From an uncultured Caulobacterales bacterium (GTDB taxonomy: Bacteria; Pseudomonadota; Alphaproteobacteria; Caulobacterales; Caulobacteraceae): a stretch of DNA of 64,000 nucleotides. How positions within the stretch are numbered: position 1 is the stretch's first letter; the number at the start of each line of letters is the position of its first letter. A program made the translations under genes and the position numbers. Of this stretch, positions 55,902 through 64,000 are shown one piece after another. The notes under the pieces were generated by a model that was not told the origin of the DNA, did not search any database, and saw nothing but the letters and a program-made list of their open reading frames with translations. Location of the stretch: NCBI GenBank assembly GCA_903862425.1, contig CAIOYC010000030.1, forward strand, positions 62,001 through 126,000. The letters are read 5' to 3'.

Positions 55902-56687
55902 TCAGGCGTCCAGCAGCATCCTTGTGGCGGCCTCGACGTCGGCCTGGCGCATGAGGCTTTCGCCCACCAGCATGCCGGAGCAGCCGGCGGCGCTGATGCG
56001 AGCTGCGTCGGCGCGGGTGAAGATGCCGCTTTCTCCAACCAGGACAGCACCTTGCGGCTTCAGTGGGGCGAGGCGCTCGGTGACTGCTAAATCCACGTGG
56101 AAGGAACGCAGATCGCGGTTGTTGATGCCCACGAGGGTTGCGCCAAGATGACCCGCGCGAGCCATCTCGGCCTCGTCGTGGACCTCCACGAGCGCATCCA
56201 TTCCGAGTCGCGCAGCCTCGGTCATGAGGGCCTCGGCGAGCGAATCGTCGATCATGGCGAGGATGACGAGGATCGCGTCGGCGCCGAGCGCGCGCGATTC
56301 GGCCACCTGCCAGGGATCAACCAGGAAGTCCTTGCGGATGGCGGGGAGGGGGCAGGCGGCGCGGGCAGCGGCCAGATAGGCGTCGTCGCCCTGGAAACTC
56401 GGCCCGTCGGTCAGCACACTGAGGCAGGCCGCACCGGCGGCGGCATAGGCGCGGGCGAGGACGGGCGGATCGAAATCGGCGCGGATCAGGCCTTTGGACG
56501 GACTAGCCTTCTTGATCTCGGCAATGAGGGCCGGACGGCCGGGCGCGGCCTTGGCCTTAAGCGCGGCGGCGAACCCGCGCACCGGCGAGGCGGCCATGGC
56601 TGCAGCCTCGACGTTACGGCCGAGCGCCTTTCGCGCGGCGACTTCTTCCCGCTTGTAGGCGGCGATCCTGGCAAGGATATCGCTCAT
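55902..56687 (-). CDS. trpC: Indole-3-glycerol-phosphate synthase
   Basis: 261 aa TIM barrel, tryptophan synthesis. [20 protein letters not shown] (catalytic Lys/Glu), [31 protein letters not shown] and [10 protein letters not shown]. Free-standing (not fused to TrpF). ATG 56687 overlaps trpD by 4 bp. The transposon is inserted just past its stop, so read-through from trp toward lexA is now interrupted. Confidence 0.98.
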   Translation of the reverse strand: MSDILARIAAYKREEVAARKALGRNVEAAAMAASPVRGFAAALKAKAAPGRPALIAEIKKASPSKGLIRADFDPPVLARAYAAAGAACLSVLTDGPSFQGDDAYLAAARAACPLPAIRKDFLVDPWQVAESRALGADAILVILAMIDDSLAEALMTEAARLGMDALVEVHDEAEMARAGHLGATLVGINNRDLRSFHVDLAVTERLAPLKPQGAVLVGESGIFTRADAARISAAGCSGMLVGESLMRQADVEAATRMLLDA

Positions 56688-57715
56688 GCGCGGGAAAGCT
56701 CTACCAGCTTCGCGAGCGCCCCGTTGGCCTGGCCCTCGTCGATGGCGTCGTAGGCGGTCTCCACACCCTCGCGCAGCGTCTCGACCTTGTCGGCAATGAG
56801 TAGGGCGGCGGCGGCGTTCAGGCACACCACATCGCGATAGGCGCCTCGCTTGCCGTTCAGCAGATCGCGCACGGCCTGGGCGTTCTCGGCCGGGTCGCCG
56901 CCTCGCAGGTCGTCAAGCCCGGAGCGCGGCAGGCCCACGGCCTCGGGCGAGATGTTGAACAGGCGCACCCCGCCCATTTCTTCCCCCGCTCGCCATTCAG
57001 CCACCTGGTTGACGCCGGTGGTGGTCATCTCGTCAAGGCCCTCGCCATGCACCACCCAGGCGCGCTCAGCCCCGAGGGCGCCCAGAACCCGAGCCAGCGG
57101 CTCCAGCCGGCGCGGCTCGGCTACGCCCAGCACCTGACGCCTAGCGCCGGCCGGGTTGGAAAGAGGGCCGAGCAGGTTGAAAATAGTGCGAAAGCCAAGA
57201 TCGGCCCGTACCGGCAAAACATGGCGCATGGCGCCGTGGTGAGCCGGTGCGAACATGAAGCAGACATTGGCCTCATCCAGGCACCGACGCTGTGCCTCCG
57301 CCCCTGCCTCGATGTTGACGCCGAGCGCCGCGAGCACGTCTGAGGAGCCGGAGCGTGAGGAGAGGGCGCGAGTGCCGTGCTTGGCCACTTTCAGCCCCGC
57401 CCCGGCGGCCACCAGGGCGGCGGCGGTCGAGATGTTGTAGGTGTGTAGCCCGTCGCCGCCGGTGCCGCATGTGTCGACTACCTCATAGGGATGATCGAGG
57501 TGCACGGCGGTGCGACGCATAACCCGGGCGCAGGCGGTGATCTCGCCCACCGTCTCGCCGCGCATGCGCATGGCGGTGACGGCGCTGGCCACTTGGGCGG
57601 GCGACGCCTCGCCGCGCAGGCAGGCGGCGAAGAACACTTCCGCATCGTCCTCGGACAGCGTGGCGCCGTCGGCCAGCTTGGCCAGCAGCGGCTTGAAGGT
57701 GTCGATACTGGTCAA
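56684..57715 (-). CDS. trpD: Anthranilate phosphoribosyltransferase
   Basis: 343 aa. Adds PRPP-derived ribose phosphate to anthranilate. [20 protein letters not shown] (PRPP loop), [30 protein letters not shown] and [19 protein letters not shown] overlaps both sides couple it with trpG and trpC. Confidence 0.98.
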   Translation of the reverse strand: MTSIDTFKPLLAKLADGATLSEDDAEVFFAACLRGEASPAQVASAVTAMRMRGETVGEITACARVMRRTAVHLDHPYEVVDTCGTGGDGLHTYNISTAAALVAAGAGLKVAKHGTRALSSRSGSSDVLAALGVNIEAGAEAQRRCLDEANVCFMFAPAHHGAMRHVLPVRADLGFRTIFNLLGPLSNPAGARRQVLGVAEPRRLEPLARVLGALGAERAWVVHGEGLDEMTTTGVNQVAEWRAGEEMGGVRLFNISPEAVGLPRSGLDDLRGGDPAENAQAVRDLLNGKRGAYRDVVCLNAAAALLIADKVETLREGVETAYDAIDEGQANGALAKLVELSRA

Positions 57716-58308
57716 GCGGCCACGCCTTCACCGCGTGCGATGCCGGCCAGTGTAACGAAGTTAGCCAGCATGGCGTGGCCGCCCTCGGTAGCGATGGATT
57801 CGGGATGGAACTGTACGCCATGGATCGGCCGCGTGGCGTGGCGCAGACCCATCACCTCGCCGTCCTCGGTCCAGGCGTTCACCATCAGCGTGGCCGGCAG
57901 GGTTTCACGCGGCGTGGCCAGGGAGTGATAGCGGGTGGCTGTGACCGGGCTCGGTAGGCCCGCGAACACGCCGGTATTGTCGTTCAGGATCGGGCTGGTC
58001 TTGCCGTGCATGATCGACTTGGCGCGGGTGACCTTACCGCCGAACGCCTGCGCGATGGCCTGGTGACCAAGACAGACACCGAGGATCGGCAGGGTGGCCG
58101 GCGCCTTCGCGAGAATATCGAGGCAGATGCCCGCTTCGTTGGGCGTGCAGGGGCCGGGCGACAGCAGCACCGCCTGGGGCGCCATGGCCAGCGCTTCGTC
58201 CGCGGTCAGGGCGTCGTTGCGGCGCACCACCATCTGCGCCCCAAGCTCGGCCAGGTAGTGGACGAGATTATAGGTGAAGCTGTCGTAGTTATCGATGACC
58301 AGGATCAT
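57712..58308 (-). CDS. trpG: Anthranilate synthase glutamine amidotransferase component
   Basis: 198 aa class I glutamine amidotransferase. [30 protein letters not shown], catalytic Cys in [15 protein letters not shown], and the His-Glu pair in VQFHPESI. Provides ammonia to TrpE, which is not in the window. May also serve folate synthesis (PabA role). Confidence 0.97.
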   Translation of the reverse strand: MILVIDNYDSFTYNLVHYLAELGAQMVVRRNDALTADEALAMAPQAVLLSPGPCTPNEAGICLDILAKAPATLPILGVCLGHQAIAQAFGGKVTRAKSIMHGKTSPILNDNTGVFAGLPSPVTATRYHSLATPRETLPATLMVNAWTEDGEVMGLRHATRPIHGVQFHPESIATEGGHAMLANFVTLAGIARGEGVAA

Positions 58309-58364
58309 GGCGGGTTCTGTAGGCCGCGCACACCGATCCGCCAAGCCGGGGGCATGGCGGCGCG

Positions 58365-59525
58365 TCAGGCCAGTGTCAGGCGAATCTGCTTTTCCATCAG
58401 GTGAGTGAGGGGCAGGGCGCGGTAGTCGATACGCTGGGCCTGGGACGAGAACTTGGCGATGACGATACGGTTGGCGCGGTCTACGAACAGGTTCTGACCG
58501 TGGATGCCCATGGCGAACATCACCTGAGGCGAATCGTCCACCATGTACCAGCCGCTACGGTAGCGCATGCGGGGGCTGATGAAGCTGAAGGCCTGACCCC
58601 ATTCGCCCTTGGCCCAGGCTTCCGGGTCGCCGCCTGCGGCGATGTCCTCGATCACCGCCGATGGGATCGCCTCGACACCGTCGCGTACGCCATCGTCCAC
58701 GATCAACTGGCCCAGCCGGGCGAAGTCTCGCGCCGTGGCCGACAGGCCGCCGGTGCAGCGCGGCGCGCCGTCGGGGGCAAGGGTGATGAAGGCGGAATGC
58801 TCGGCGCCCATGGGCCGCCAAAGATGCGTGCCCAGCAGGTCGGCCACGCTCATACCGGTGGCCCGCTCCATCACCCAGCCGAGTAGATCGGTATTAGGGG
58901 AGATGTAGCTGAACGGGCCGCCGTGGGGCCGGTGGGCTGCCTTTAGCCCGGCGAGGAAGGCGTGCAGGCCGGGCGGATCGTCGGGAGCGGGTGGGTCCCA
59001 GCCGCCGGCGCCGGCATAGTGAATAGACTCCGTCTCGTCGAGCATGACGCCGGTGCGCATGTCGAGCAGGTTGCGCACGGTGGCCCCCGCATAGGCGGTG
59101 TCAGCGACCTCGGGCACGTAGCGTGCGACCTCCGTCTCCAGGTCCAGCAGGTTGCGAGCGCCGAGGATATCCGCCAGGAGCCCGATCACCGCCTTGGTGG
59201 ACGACATCAGGATGTGCGGCGCCTCGGCCGTCATGCCGTGGGCATAGTGCTCGAACACCACCGCCCCGTCCTTCAACACGACTACGGCGTCGGTGGCGGT
59301 GGCGACCAAGGCGTCGGAGAGGCTGATCGGACCCTGGGAGGTTTGCAGGACGAGATCGGCCAGGGCCGGGACGCCGGGCGGCAAGGGCAGGGGCTTTCCC
59401 GCGCCCGGTGCGATCGGGGCCACAGGCATGATCGCGTCCGCGTGCTGGAAGGCCCATTGGTTGAAAGGGGCCTCGCGCCAGTTGGATAGAGTGGCCTGTT
59501 CAGGCCTTAAGGCTGTATCGGTCAC
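58365..59525 (-). CDS. Serine hydrolase, class C beta-lactamase family
   Basis: 386 aa. Active-site SxxK in [16 protein letters not shown], a conserved [16 protein letters not shown] where the YxN motif lies, and [10 protein letters not shown] near the C-terminus for the third element. No signal peptide, so probably cytosolic; family includes esterases and 6-aminohexanoate-dimer hydrolase types ([10 protein letters not shown] is typical). 56 bp upstream of trpG on the same strand. Confidence 0.88.
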   Translation of the reverse strand: MTDTALRPEQATLSNWREAPFNQWAFQHADAIMPVAPIAPGAGKPLPLPPGVPALADLVLQTSQGPISLSDALVATATDAVVVLKDGAVVFEHYAHGMTAEAPHILMSSTKAVIGLLADILGARNLLDLETEVARYVPEVADTAYAGATVRNLLDMRTGVMLDETESIHYAGAGGWDPPAPDDPPGLHAFLAGLKAAHRPHGGPFSYISPNTDLLGWVMERATGMSVADLLGTHLWRPMGAEHSAFITLAPDGAPRCTGGLSATARDFARLGQLIVDDGVRDGVEAIPSAVIEDIAAGGDPEAWAKGEWGQAFSFISPRMRYRSGWYMVDDSPQVMFAMGIHGQNLFVDRANRIVIAKFSSQAQRIDYRALPLTHLMEKQIRLTLA

Positions 59526-59642
59526 AGAAGGCTCCGGCCACGATCTGGGCGAGGCTTCTTATCTAGGTTCGGCTCGTCCGACGCAAAGTTCCTCGGGTCA
59601 CGGGACTTGCGCCTGATCGGCCTGTCGCGGCACATCGGGCGC

Positions 59643-61313
59643 ATGAGCACCGATATCGAGATCGCCCAGTCGGCGGTGATGAGGCCCATCGCAGAAATCG
59701 CAGCGCGGGCAGGCGTTCCGTCCGACGTCCTGATCCCTTATGGCCATCACTTTGCCAAGCTCGACATGGCCTATGTGGAAAGCCTGCGCGCGCGGCCGCA
59801 GGGCAAGCTGATCCTGGTCACAGCTATCAATCCCACACCGCCGGGCGAGGGCAAGACCACCACCACCATCGGCCTCGGCGATGCGCTGAACCGGATCGGG
59901 CGGCGCGCTGTGATCGCCCTACGCGAACCGTCGCTAGGACCGGTGTTCGGTCGCAAGGGCGGGGCGACAGGCGGCGGCTATGCCCAGGTCGTGCCGATGG
60001 AGGCGATCAACCTGCACTTCACGGGCGATTTCCACGCCATCACGACGGCCCACAACCTGCTCTCGGCCCTGCTCGACAACCACCTCTACTGGGGTAATGC
60101 GCTCGACATCGATCCGCGGGCGGTGGTGTGGCGCCGGGTCCTGGACGTCAACGATCGCGCTTTACGGCAGGTGGTGGCGAGCCTCGGCGACGGGACCAAC
60201 GGCTCGCCGCGCGAGACCGGTTTCGACATCACCGTGGCTTCAGAGGTCATGGCGATTCTCTGCCTCGCCTCGGAACTCTCCGACCTGGAAAGGCGCCTCG
60301 CCGCCATCGTGGTGGCGCGCACGCGAATCGGCGATCCGGTCACCGCCGGCGATCTTGGCGCGGCCGGGGCTATGGCAGTGTTGCTTAAGGAGGCGATCCA
60401 GCCGAATCTGGCCCAGACGCTGGAGGGTTCGGCGGTGCTGGTCCACGGCGGCCCCTTCGCCAACATTGCACACGGCTGCAATTCGGTCCTGGCCACCCGC
60501 TCGGCGCTGGCGCTGGGCCAGTTTGCTGTGACAGAGGCCGGCTTCGGCGCGGATCTGGGCGCGGAGAAGTTCCTCGACATCAAGTGTCGCGCGGCGGATC
60601 TGAAGCCGGACGTGGCCGTGGTGGTCGCCACCCTGCGCGCCCTCAAATACCAGGGCGGCGCCGAGGCCAAGCGGGTGGGGGAGCCGGACGGGGCGGCCCT
60701 GGAACGCGGTCTCGCCAATCTCGGCCGTCACATGGAGAACCTGCGCGGGTTCGGCTTGCCGGTGGCGGTGGCGATCAACAACTTCGCCGGTGATACAGCC
60801 GACGAGCACGCCGCCGTGCAGGCCTACTGTGCCGCCCAAGGTGTAGAGGCCATCATCTGCACCCACTGGGCCGAGGGCGGAGCGGGGGCGGAAGCTCTGG
60901 CTCATCATGTGGTGGCGCTAGCCGAGGGCGGCACGGCGGCGTTTCAACCCCTCTACCCTCTCGAAATGCCGCTGCTGGACAAGATCGAGACCGTGGCCAA
61001 GCGCATCTACCGGGCCGGGGCCGTTTCCGTTTCGCCCCACGCCGCCAAGGCGCTGAAACGGTTCGAGGCCGAGGGGTGGGGCGACCTTCCGATCTGCATG
61101 GCCAAGACGCCCTATTCGTTCAGTGCCGACGAAGCCCTGCTCGGCGCGCCCGAAGGATTCGCCCTGCCGGTGCGCGAGGTGCGGCTTTCAGCGGGTGCAG
61201 GCTTTGTGGTGGCCATCTGCGGCGAGGTGATGACCATGCCCGGCCTGCCCAAAAGCCCCGCCGCCGCGCGTATCCGCCTGGGGGCCGGAGGGCGGATCGA
61301 AGGCCTTTCCTAG
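59643..61313 (+). CDS. fhs: Formate-tetrahydrofolate ligase
   Basis: 556 aa, standard length. ATP-dependent formylation of THF in one-carbon metabolism. P-loop region [42 protein letters not shown], and [17 protein letters not shown] 59643 (MSTDIEIAQ) is the family-like start. Divergent from the serine hydrolase across 117 bp. Confidence 0.97.
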   Translation: MSTDIEIAQSAVMRPIAEIAARAGVPSDVLIPYGHHFAKLDMAYVESLRARPQGKLILVTAINPTPPGEGKTTTTIGLGDALNRIGRRAVIALREPSLGPVFGRKGGATGGGYAQVVPMEAINLHFTGDFHAITTAHNLLSALLDNHLYWGNALDIDPRAVVWRRVLDVNDRALRQVVASLGDGTNGSPRETGFDITVASEVMAILCLASELSDLERRLAAIVVARTRIGDPVTAGDLGAAGAMAVLLKEAIQPNLAQTLEGSAVLVHGGPFANIAHGCNSVLATRSALALGQFAVTEAGFGADLGAEKFLDIKCRAADLKPDVAVVVATLRALKYQGGAEAKRVGEPDGAALERGLANLGRHMENLRGFGLPVAVAINNFAGDTADEHAAVQAYCAAQGVEAIICTHWAEGGAGAEALAHHVVALAEGGTAAFQPLYPLEMPLLDKIETVAKRIYRAGAVSVSPHAAKALKRFEAEGWGDLPICMAKTPYSFSADEALLGAPEGFALPVREVRLSAGAGFVVAICGEVMTMPGLPKSPAAARIRLGAGGRIEGLS

Positions 61314-61361
61314 CCAGCCGCGCCGGCGCGCCCTAATGCTGGGATTGTGGAGGACTACGCC

Positions 61362-62150
61362 ATGGCCAACTCTCCCGGCTGGGACGTCGAGCAGTACGAA
61401 CGATATAAGACCTATCGCGACCGGCCCGCCCTCGACCTCATGGTGCAGATTCCCGAGGATCTTAGGCCTAAGCAGATATGGGACCTCGGCTGTGGGGCCG
61501 GAGAGCATGCGGCCCTGTTGGCCCGGCGCCATCCCGGGGCTACGGTGCACGGGCTCGACTCCAGTCCGGACATGCTGGAAGCCGCCCGCGCTCGTAGCGC
61601 GGCGGTCGATTGGGTCGAGGCGTCCATCGACGATTTCGCCCCGGCCGTTCCGCCCGACCTGATCTTCACCAATGCCGCCCTGCAGTGGGTGGGCGAGCAC
61701 GCGACACTCTTCCCGCACCTGGTCTCCACCCTGGCGCCGGGCGGCATCTTCGCCTGCCAGATGCCGCTCGCCTGGTCGGAGCCGTGGCATCGGGCTGCCA
61801 GGGCCCTGGCAGCCGAGGCGCCGTGGGCCGAGCGGATGGGGGACATCGGCGAGTTTGCGGTGGTCGCCAAGCCCGAAGACTACTGGCGCTGGCTCTCGCC
61901 TCTGGCCGAGGTGGATGTCTGGGCCACCCGTTATCTGCACGTGCTCACCGGCGACGATCCGGTGGTGGAGTGGATGAAGGGCACGGGCCTGCGCCCCTAT
62001 CTCGCTCGGCTGGACGATCCGACCGAGCGCGAGGCCTTCCTCGCCGCCTACCGCGATCGCATCCGCGCCCTGTTCCCGCCCGAAGCCGACGGCTCCACCC
62101 TGTTAGACTTTCCGCGCCTGTTCATCCTGGCGCGCCGCTACGGCGGCTAG
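61362..62150 (+). CDS. tam: Trans-aconitate 2-methyltransferase-like
   Basis: 262 aa class I AdoMet methyltransferase. QIWDLGCGAGEHAALLA (motif I), GLDSSPDML, FTNAALQWVGEHATLFPHL and LAPGGIFACQMP, the Tam pattern. Would methylate trans-aconitate, a by-product inhibiting aconitase. ATG 61362 has GGAGG 9 bases upstream. 48 bp after fhs, likely one transcript. Confidence 0.9.
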   Translation: MANSPGWDVEQYERYKTYRDRPALDLMVQIPEDLRPKQIWDLGCGAGEHAALLARRHPGATVHGLDSSPDMLEAARARSAAVDWVEASIDDFAPAVPPDLIFTNAALQWVGEHATLFPHLVSTLAPGGIFACQMPLAWSEPWHRAARALAAEAPWAERMGDIGEFAVVAKPEDYWRWLSPLAEVDVWATRYLHVLTGDDPVVEWMKGTGLRPYLARLDDPTEREAFLAAYRDRIRALFPPEADGSTLLDFPRLFILARRYGG

Positions 62151-62153
62151 ACC

Positions 62154-63929
62154 CTAGAGCTCCGCCTCGTGGAGCGCGGTTTCGTGCAACTGGGTCAAGG
62201 GGCGGGTCAGGGTCTTCAGGGCCTCTGTCATAGCCTGGTGGCCGGCCTCGACGGCGGGATCGAAGGCCTTCCAGTCCTGCAGGCCCACCCCGTCGATCAT
62301 GGGCGTGACGAGCAGGTCCGTATCGCGCGCCAGGGTCTCGGGCGTACGGGCGCTGGAGAGGGTGGCGGCGCGGATCAGCAGGGCGACCACGGGCGGACCC
62401 TTGCGCCACTGACCCGAGGCCAGCCAGCGCCACATGGACTTGGGCCGGGCCACGTCCTGGGGTCGCAGCGCGCCCTCTTCGGCGACATCTACACCCACCA
62501 CGGCGCCGCGATGCCAGCGACGCATGATGTCCACCGGCAGGTTGTTGGTCACCGCCCCGTCCACCAGCACCGACCCATCCTCGATCTGCGGCGGCATCAC
62601 CCCAGGCAGGGACGCCGAGGCGCGCAAAGCCTTTCTCAGCTTGCCCCGCTCGTGCAGATGCGGCTCGCCTGAGGTGAGGTTGGAAGAGACGCAGAAGAAG
62701 GGCAGCCACAGGTCCTCGATCAGCACTTCGCCGAAATGCTCGGCCAGCCGGTCTCGCACCAGCCGCCCATGGGTCATGGCAAGCATGGGGAAGGCCACGT
62801 CGCCGAGGGGGCTGGTCTCCACAAAGGCGTGGCGGATGCGGCGCACGATCTCCTCGTCCGGCCAGCCCATGGAGACGCCCGCGGCGATGATCCCGCCCAT
62901 GGAAGTGCCGCCCAGGAAGTCGATGGGCGTGCCTGATTCCCTGAGCGCCCGGATCGCGCCGATATGGGCGTAGGCTCGCGCCCCGCCGCCGGACAGGACC
63001 AGTCCCACCGAGGCGCCGCACAGGGTACGGGCGATGCGCTCCGCGTCCTCGGCAGCGTCCTCGCGGATATTGTAATGTCGGGCGAAAGGGCCGGCGTCGA
63101 GCCAGGCGGTGGTTCCGCTCGGGGTCGAACCGGCTTGCGGGTGGATCAGTAGCAGGTCGATCAGCCGATGCTCGTGCATGGCCCGCCCGGCGAAGGCCGA
63201 GGGCTCGAAGGGCGGGGTCTGGTCCGCGCGGCCGACCACCAGCAGGCGATCCACCTGTCGCGCCACGAGGTGGATCCAGTTCGTCTCACCCCGGTCGGCG
63301 GCAAACAGCACGAAGTCGTGCCGCTGCTCTACAGTGGAGAACCACTCAGTGGGGGCATGCTCAGCCTCCGGGCCCAGAACGGCCACGGAATAGCCGAGGG
63401 TGGTCAGGGCGCGTTCGATCTTCTCCACCAGGGGGCGTATCGACGGGCCGTCTGCCGCGCTGATGAAGCCAAGTACCCGCGGGGCCGCCATGCCGGCGCT
63501 GGAGGTCGGCTGGCGGGTGCGAACGATCATCAGCCGGGCGAGTTCGGCCATGAGGGCCGGATCCTTGCGACAGGCGGCGAAGAAGGCGCGGCGGGGCAGG
63601 GCCAGCACTTCGGAGTCGCGCATGGCGACCACGGTGGCGGAGTGCGGCGTGCCGGCCACCAGCGCCATCTCGCCGGCCGGTTCGCCGGGCTTGATCACTC
63701 CCAGGAACTGGCTTTCGCCATTCTCGCCCTTGCGGATGGCTCCAAGACGCCCGGCGCGCACGAGATAGAGCAGGTCCGCCGCATCGCCCGCTGTATAGAG
63801 AGTGCGCCCGCCAGGCACCGAGAACCAGACCACTTCGGGAGACGCCTTGTCGCCGACAAATAGTCTCGCCAAAGCGCTGTGTCCGGTGTCATCGACCAGA
63901 CCATCGGTGAAGGCTGTGTGATCGGCCAT
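62154..63929 (-). CDS. Patatin-like phospholipase with N-terminal cyclic-nucleotide-binding domain
   Basis: 591 aa, NTE/RssA-type. Residues about 25-140 form a cNMP-binding-like domain (GDAADLLYLVRAGRLGAI; PGEPAGEMALVAGTPHSATV). A middle Rossmann-like region (about 150-290) is followed by the patatin domain: oxyanion loop SGGGARAYAHIGAI, nucleophile elbow GGTSMGG (GxSxG) and catalytic Asp in VDGAVTNNLP. Probably membrane-associated lysophospholipase or esterase. Convergent with tam (3 bp apart). The last 71 bp of the window (63930-64000) show nothing notable. Confidence 0.93.
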   Translation of the reverse strand: MADHTAFTDGLVDDTGHSALARLFVGDKASPEVVWFSVPGGRTLYTAGDAADLLYLVRAGRLGAIRKGENGESQFLGVIKPGEPAGEMALVAGTPHSATVVAMRDSEVLALPRRAFFAACRKDPALMAELARLMIVRTRQPTSSAGMAAPRVLGFISAADGPSIRPLVEKIERALTTLGYSVAVLGPEAEHAPTEWFSTVEQRHDFVLFAADRGETNWIHLVARQVDRLLVVGRADQTPPFEPSAFAGRAMHEHRLIDLLLIHPQAGSTPSGTTAWLDAGPFARHYNIREDAAEDAERIARTLCGASVGLVLSGGGARAYAHIGAIRALRESGTPIDFLGGTSMGGIIAAGVSMGWPDEEIVRRIRHAFVETSPLGDVAFPMLAMTHGRLVRDRLAEHFGEVLIEDLWLPFFCVSSNLTSGEPHLHERGKLRKALRASASLPGVMPPQIEDGSVLVDGAVTNNLPVDIMRRWHRGAVVGVDVAEEGALRPQDVARPKSMWRWLASGQWRKGPPVVALLIRAATLSSARTPETLARDTDLLVTPMIDGVGLQDWKAFDPAVEAGHQAMTEALKTLTRPLTQLHETALHEAEL

Positions 63930-64000
63930 CTGAATGCCTGTCGGCGCGCCCCTAAGCTTTCGGAGTCGGGTATGGGGTGCAAGACATAAGATTGGAAGGG

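Overview
The window is high-GC chromosomal DNA from an alphaproteobacterium, most likely order Caulobacterales. This is inferred from gene order (murA-DUF2948-hisD-UPF0262-phosphatase-infA-maf-RNase-yacG; rpsB-tsf-pyrH-frr-uppS-cdsA-dxr-rseP-bamA-ompH-lpxD-fabZ-lpxA-lpxI-lpxB; gltA/gltX/comEC/lexA/trpCDG), from a tRNA-His with A73 and a G1:U72 pair, and from a GTTC-N7-GTTC SOS box at lexA. No database search was possible.

Layout. 1-4140: lower-GC phage-derived segment with a packaging module read leftwards (ParB/DNA-methylase fusion, DUF5681 small-terminase-like protein, large terminase, start of another gene), abutting the 3' end of tRNA-Ser(GCU) and carrying unexplained repeats. 4333-13189: a frameshifted secreted methyltransferase-like gene, recQ, and the conserved murA-to-yacG block. 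13279-20050: tRNA-Phe, exbB-exbD-tonB, tRNA-His, a glycine-oxidase-like gene, an acyl-CoA dehydrogenase, a His-rich glycine-zipper protein and an aldo/keto reductase. 20345-30215: parE, a LysE-type exporter, a paired amidohydrolase operon, a GST, rplJ-rplL behind a structured leader, and a DUF2269/SDR-DoxX pair. 30863-45926: one continuous co-directional block for translation (S2, EF-Ts, RRF), UMP kinase, isoprenoid and phospholipid synthesis (UppS, CdsA, Dxr), envelope stress and outer-membrane assembly (RseP, BamA, OmpH/Skp) and lipid A (LpxD, FabZ, LpxA, LpxI, LpxB). 45902-53237: a DUF2239-kinase fusion, gltA, gltX, comEC and lexA. 53314-55884: a complete IS1595-type transposon. 55902-63929: trpC-trpD-trpG, a serine hydrolase, fhs, tam and a cyclic-nucleotide-domain patatin lipase.

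The most unusual parts are: (1) the 2,571-bp IS1595-family transposon between trpC and lexA, with perfect 26-bp ends, a 9-bp target duplication and three passenger genes; one passenger has an RNxxxH HEPN-type motif and another sits behind a structured RNA with two mutually exclusive pairings. (2) The insertion point: the transposon's target duplication contains the TTGACA -35 element of lexA, so the lexA promoter and SOS box survived intact beside the element. (3) A DUF2239-phosphotransferase fusion whose ribosome-binding site is buried in a perfect hairpin touching the start codon, behind a strong palindrome. (4) The tRNA-Ser-linked phage packaging module with short inverted repeats. (5) MurA with Asp in place of the fosfomycin-target Cys.
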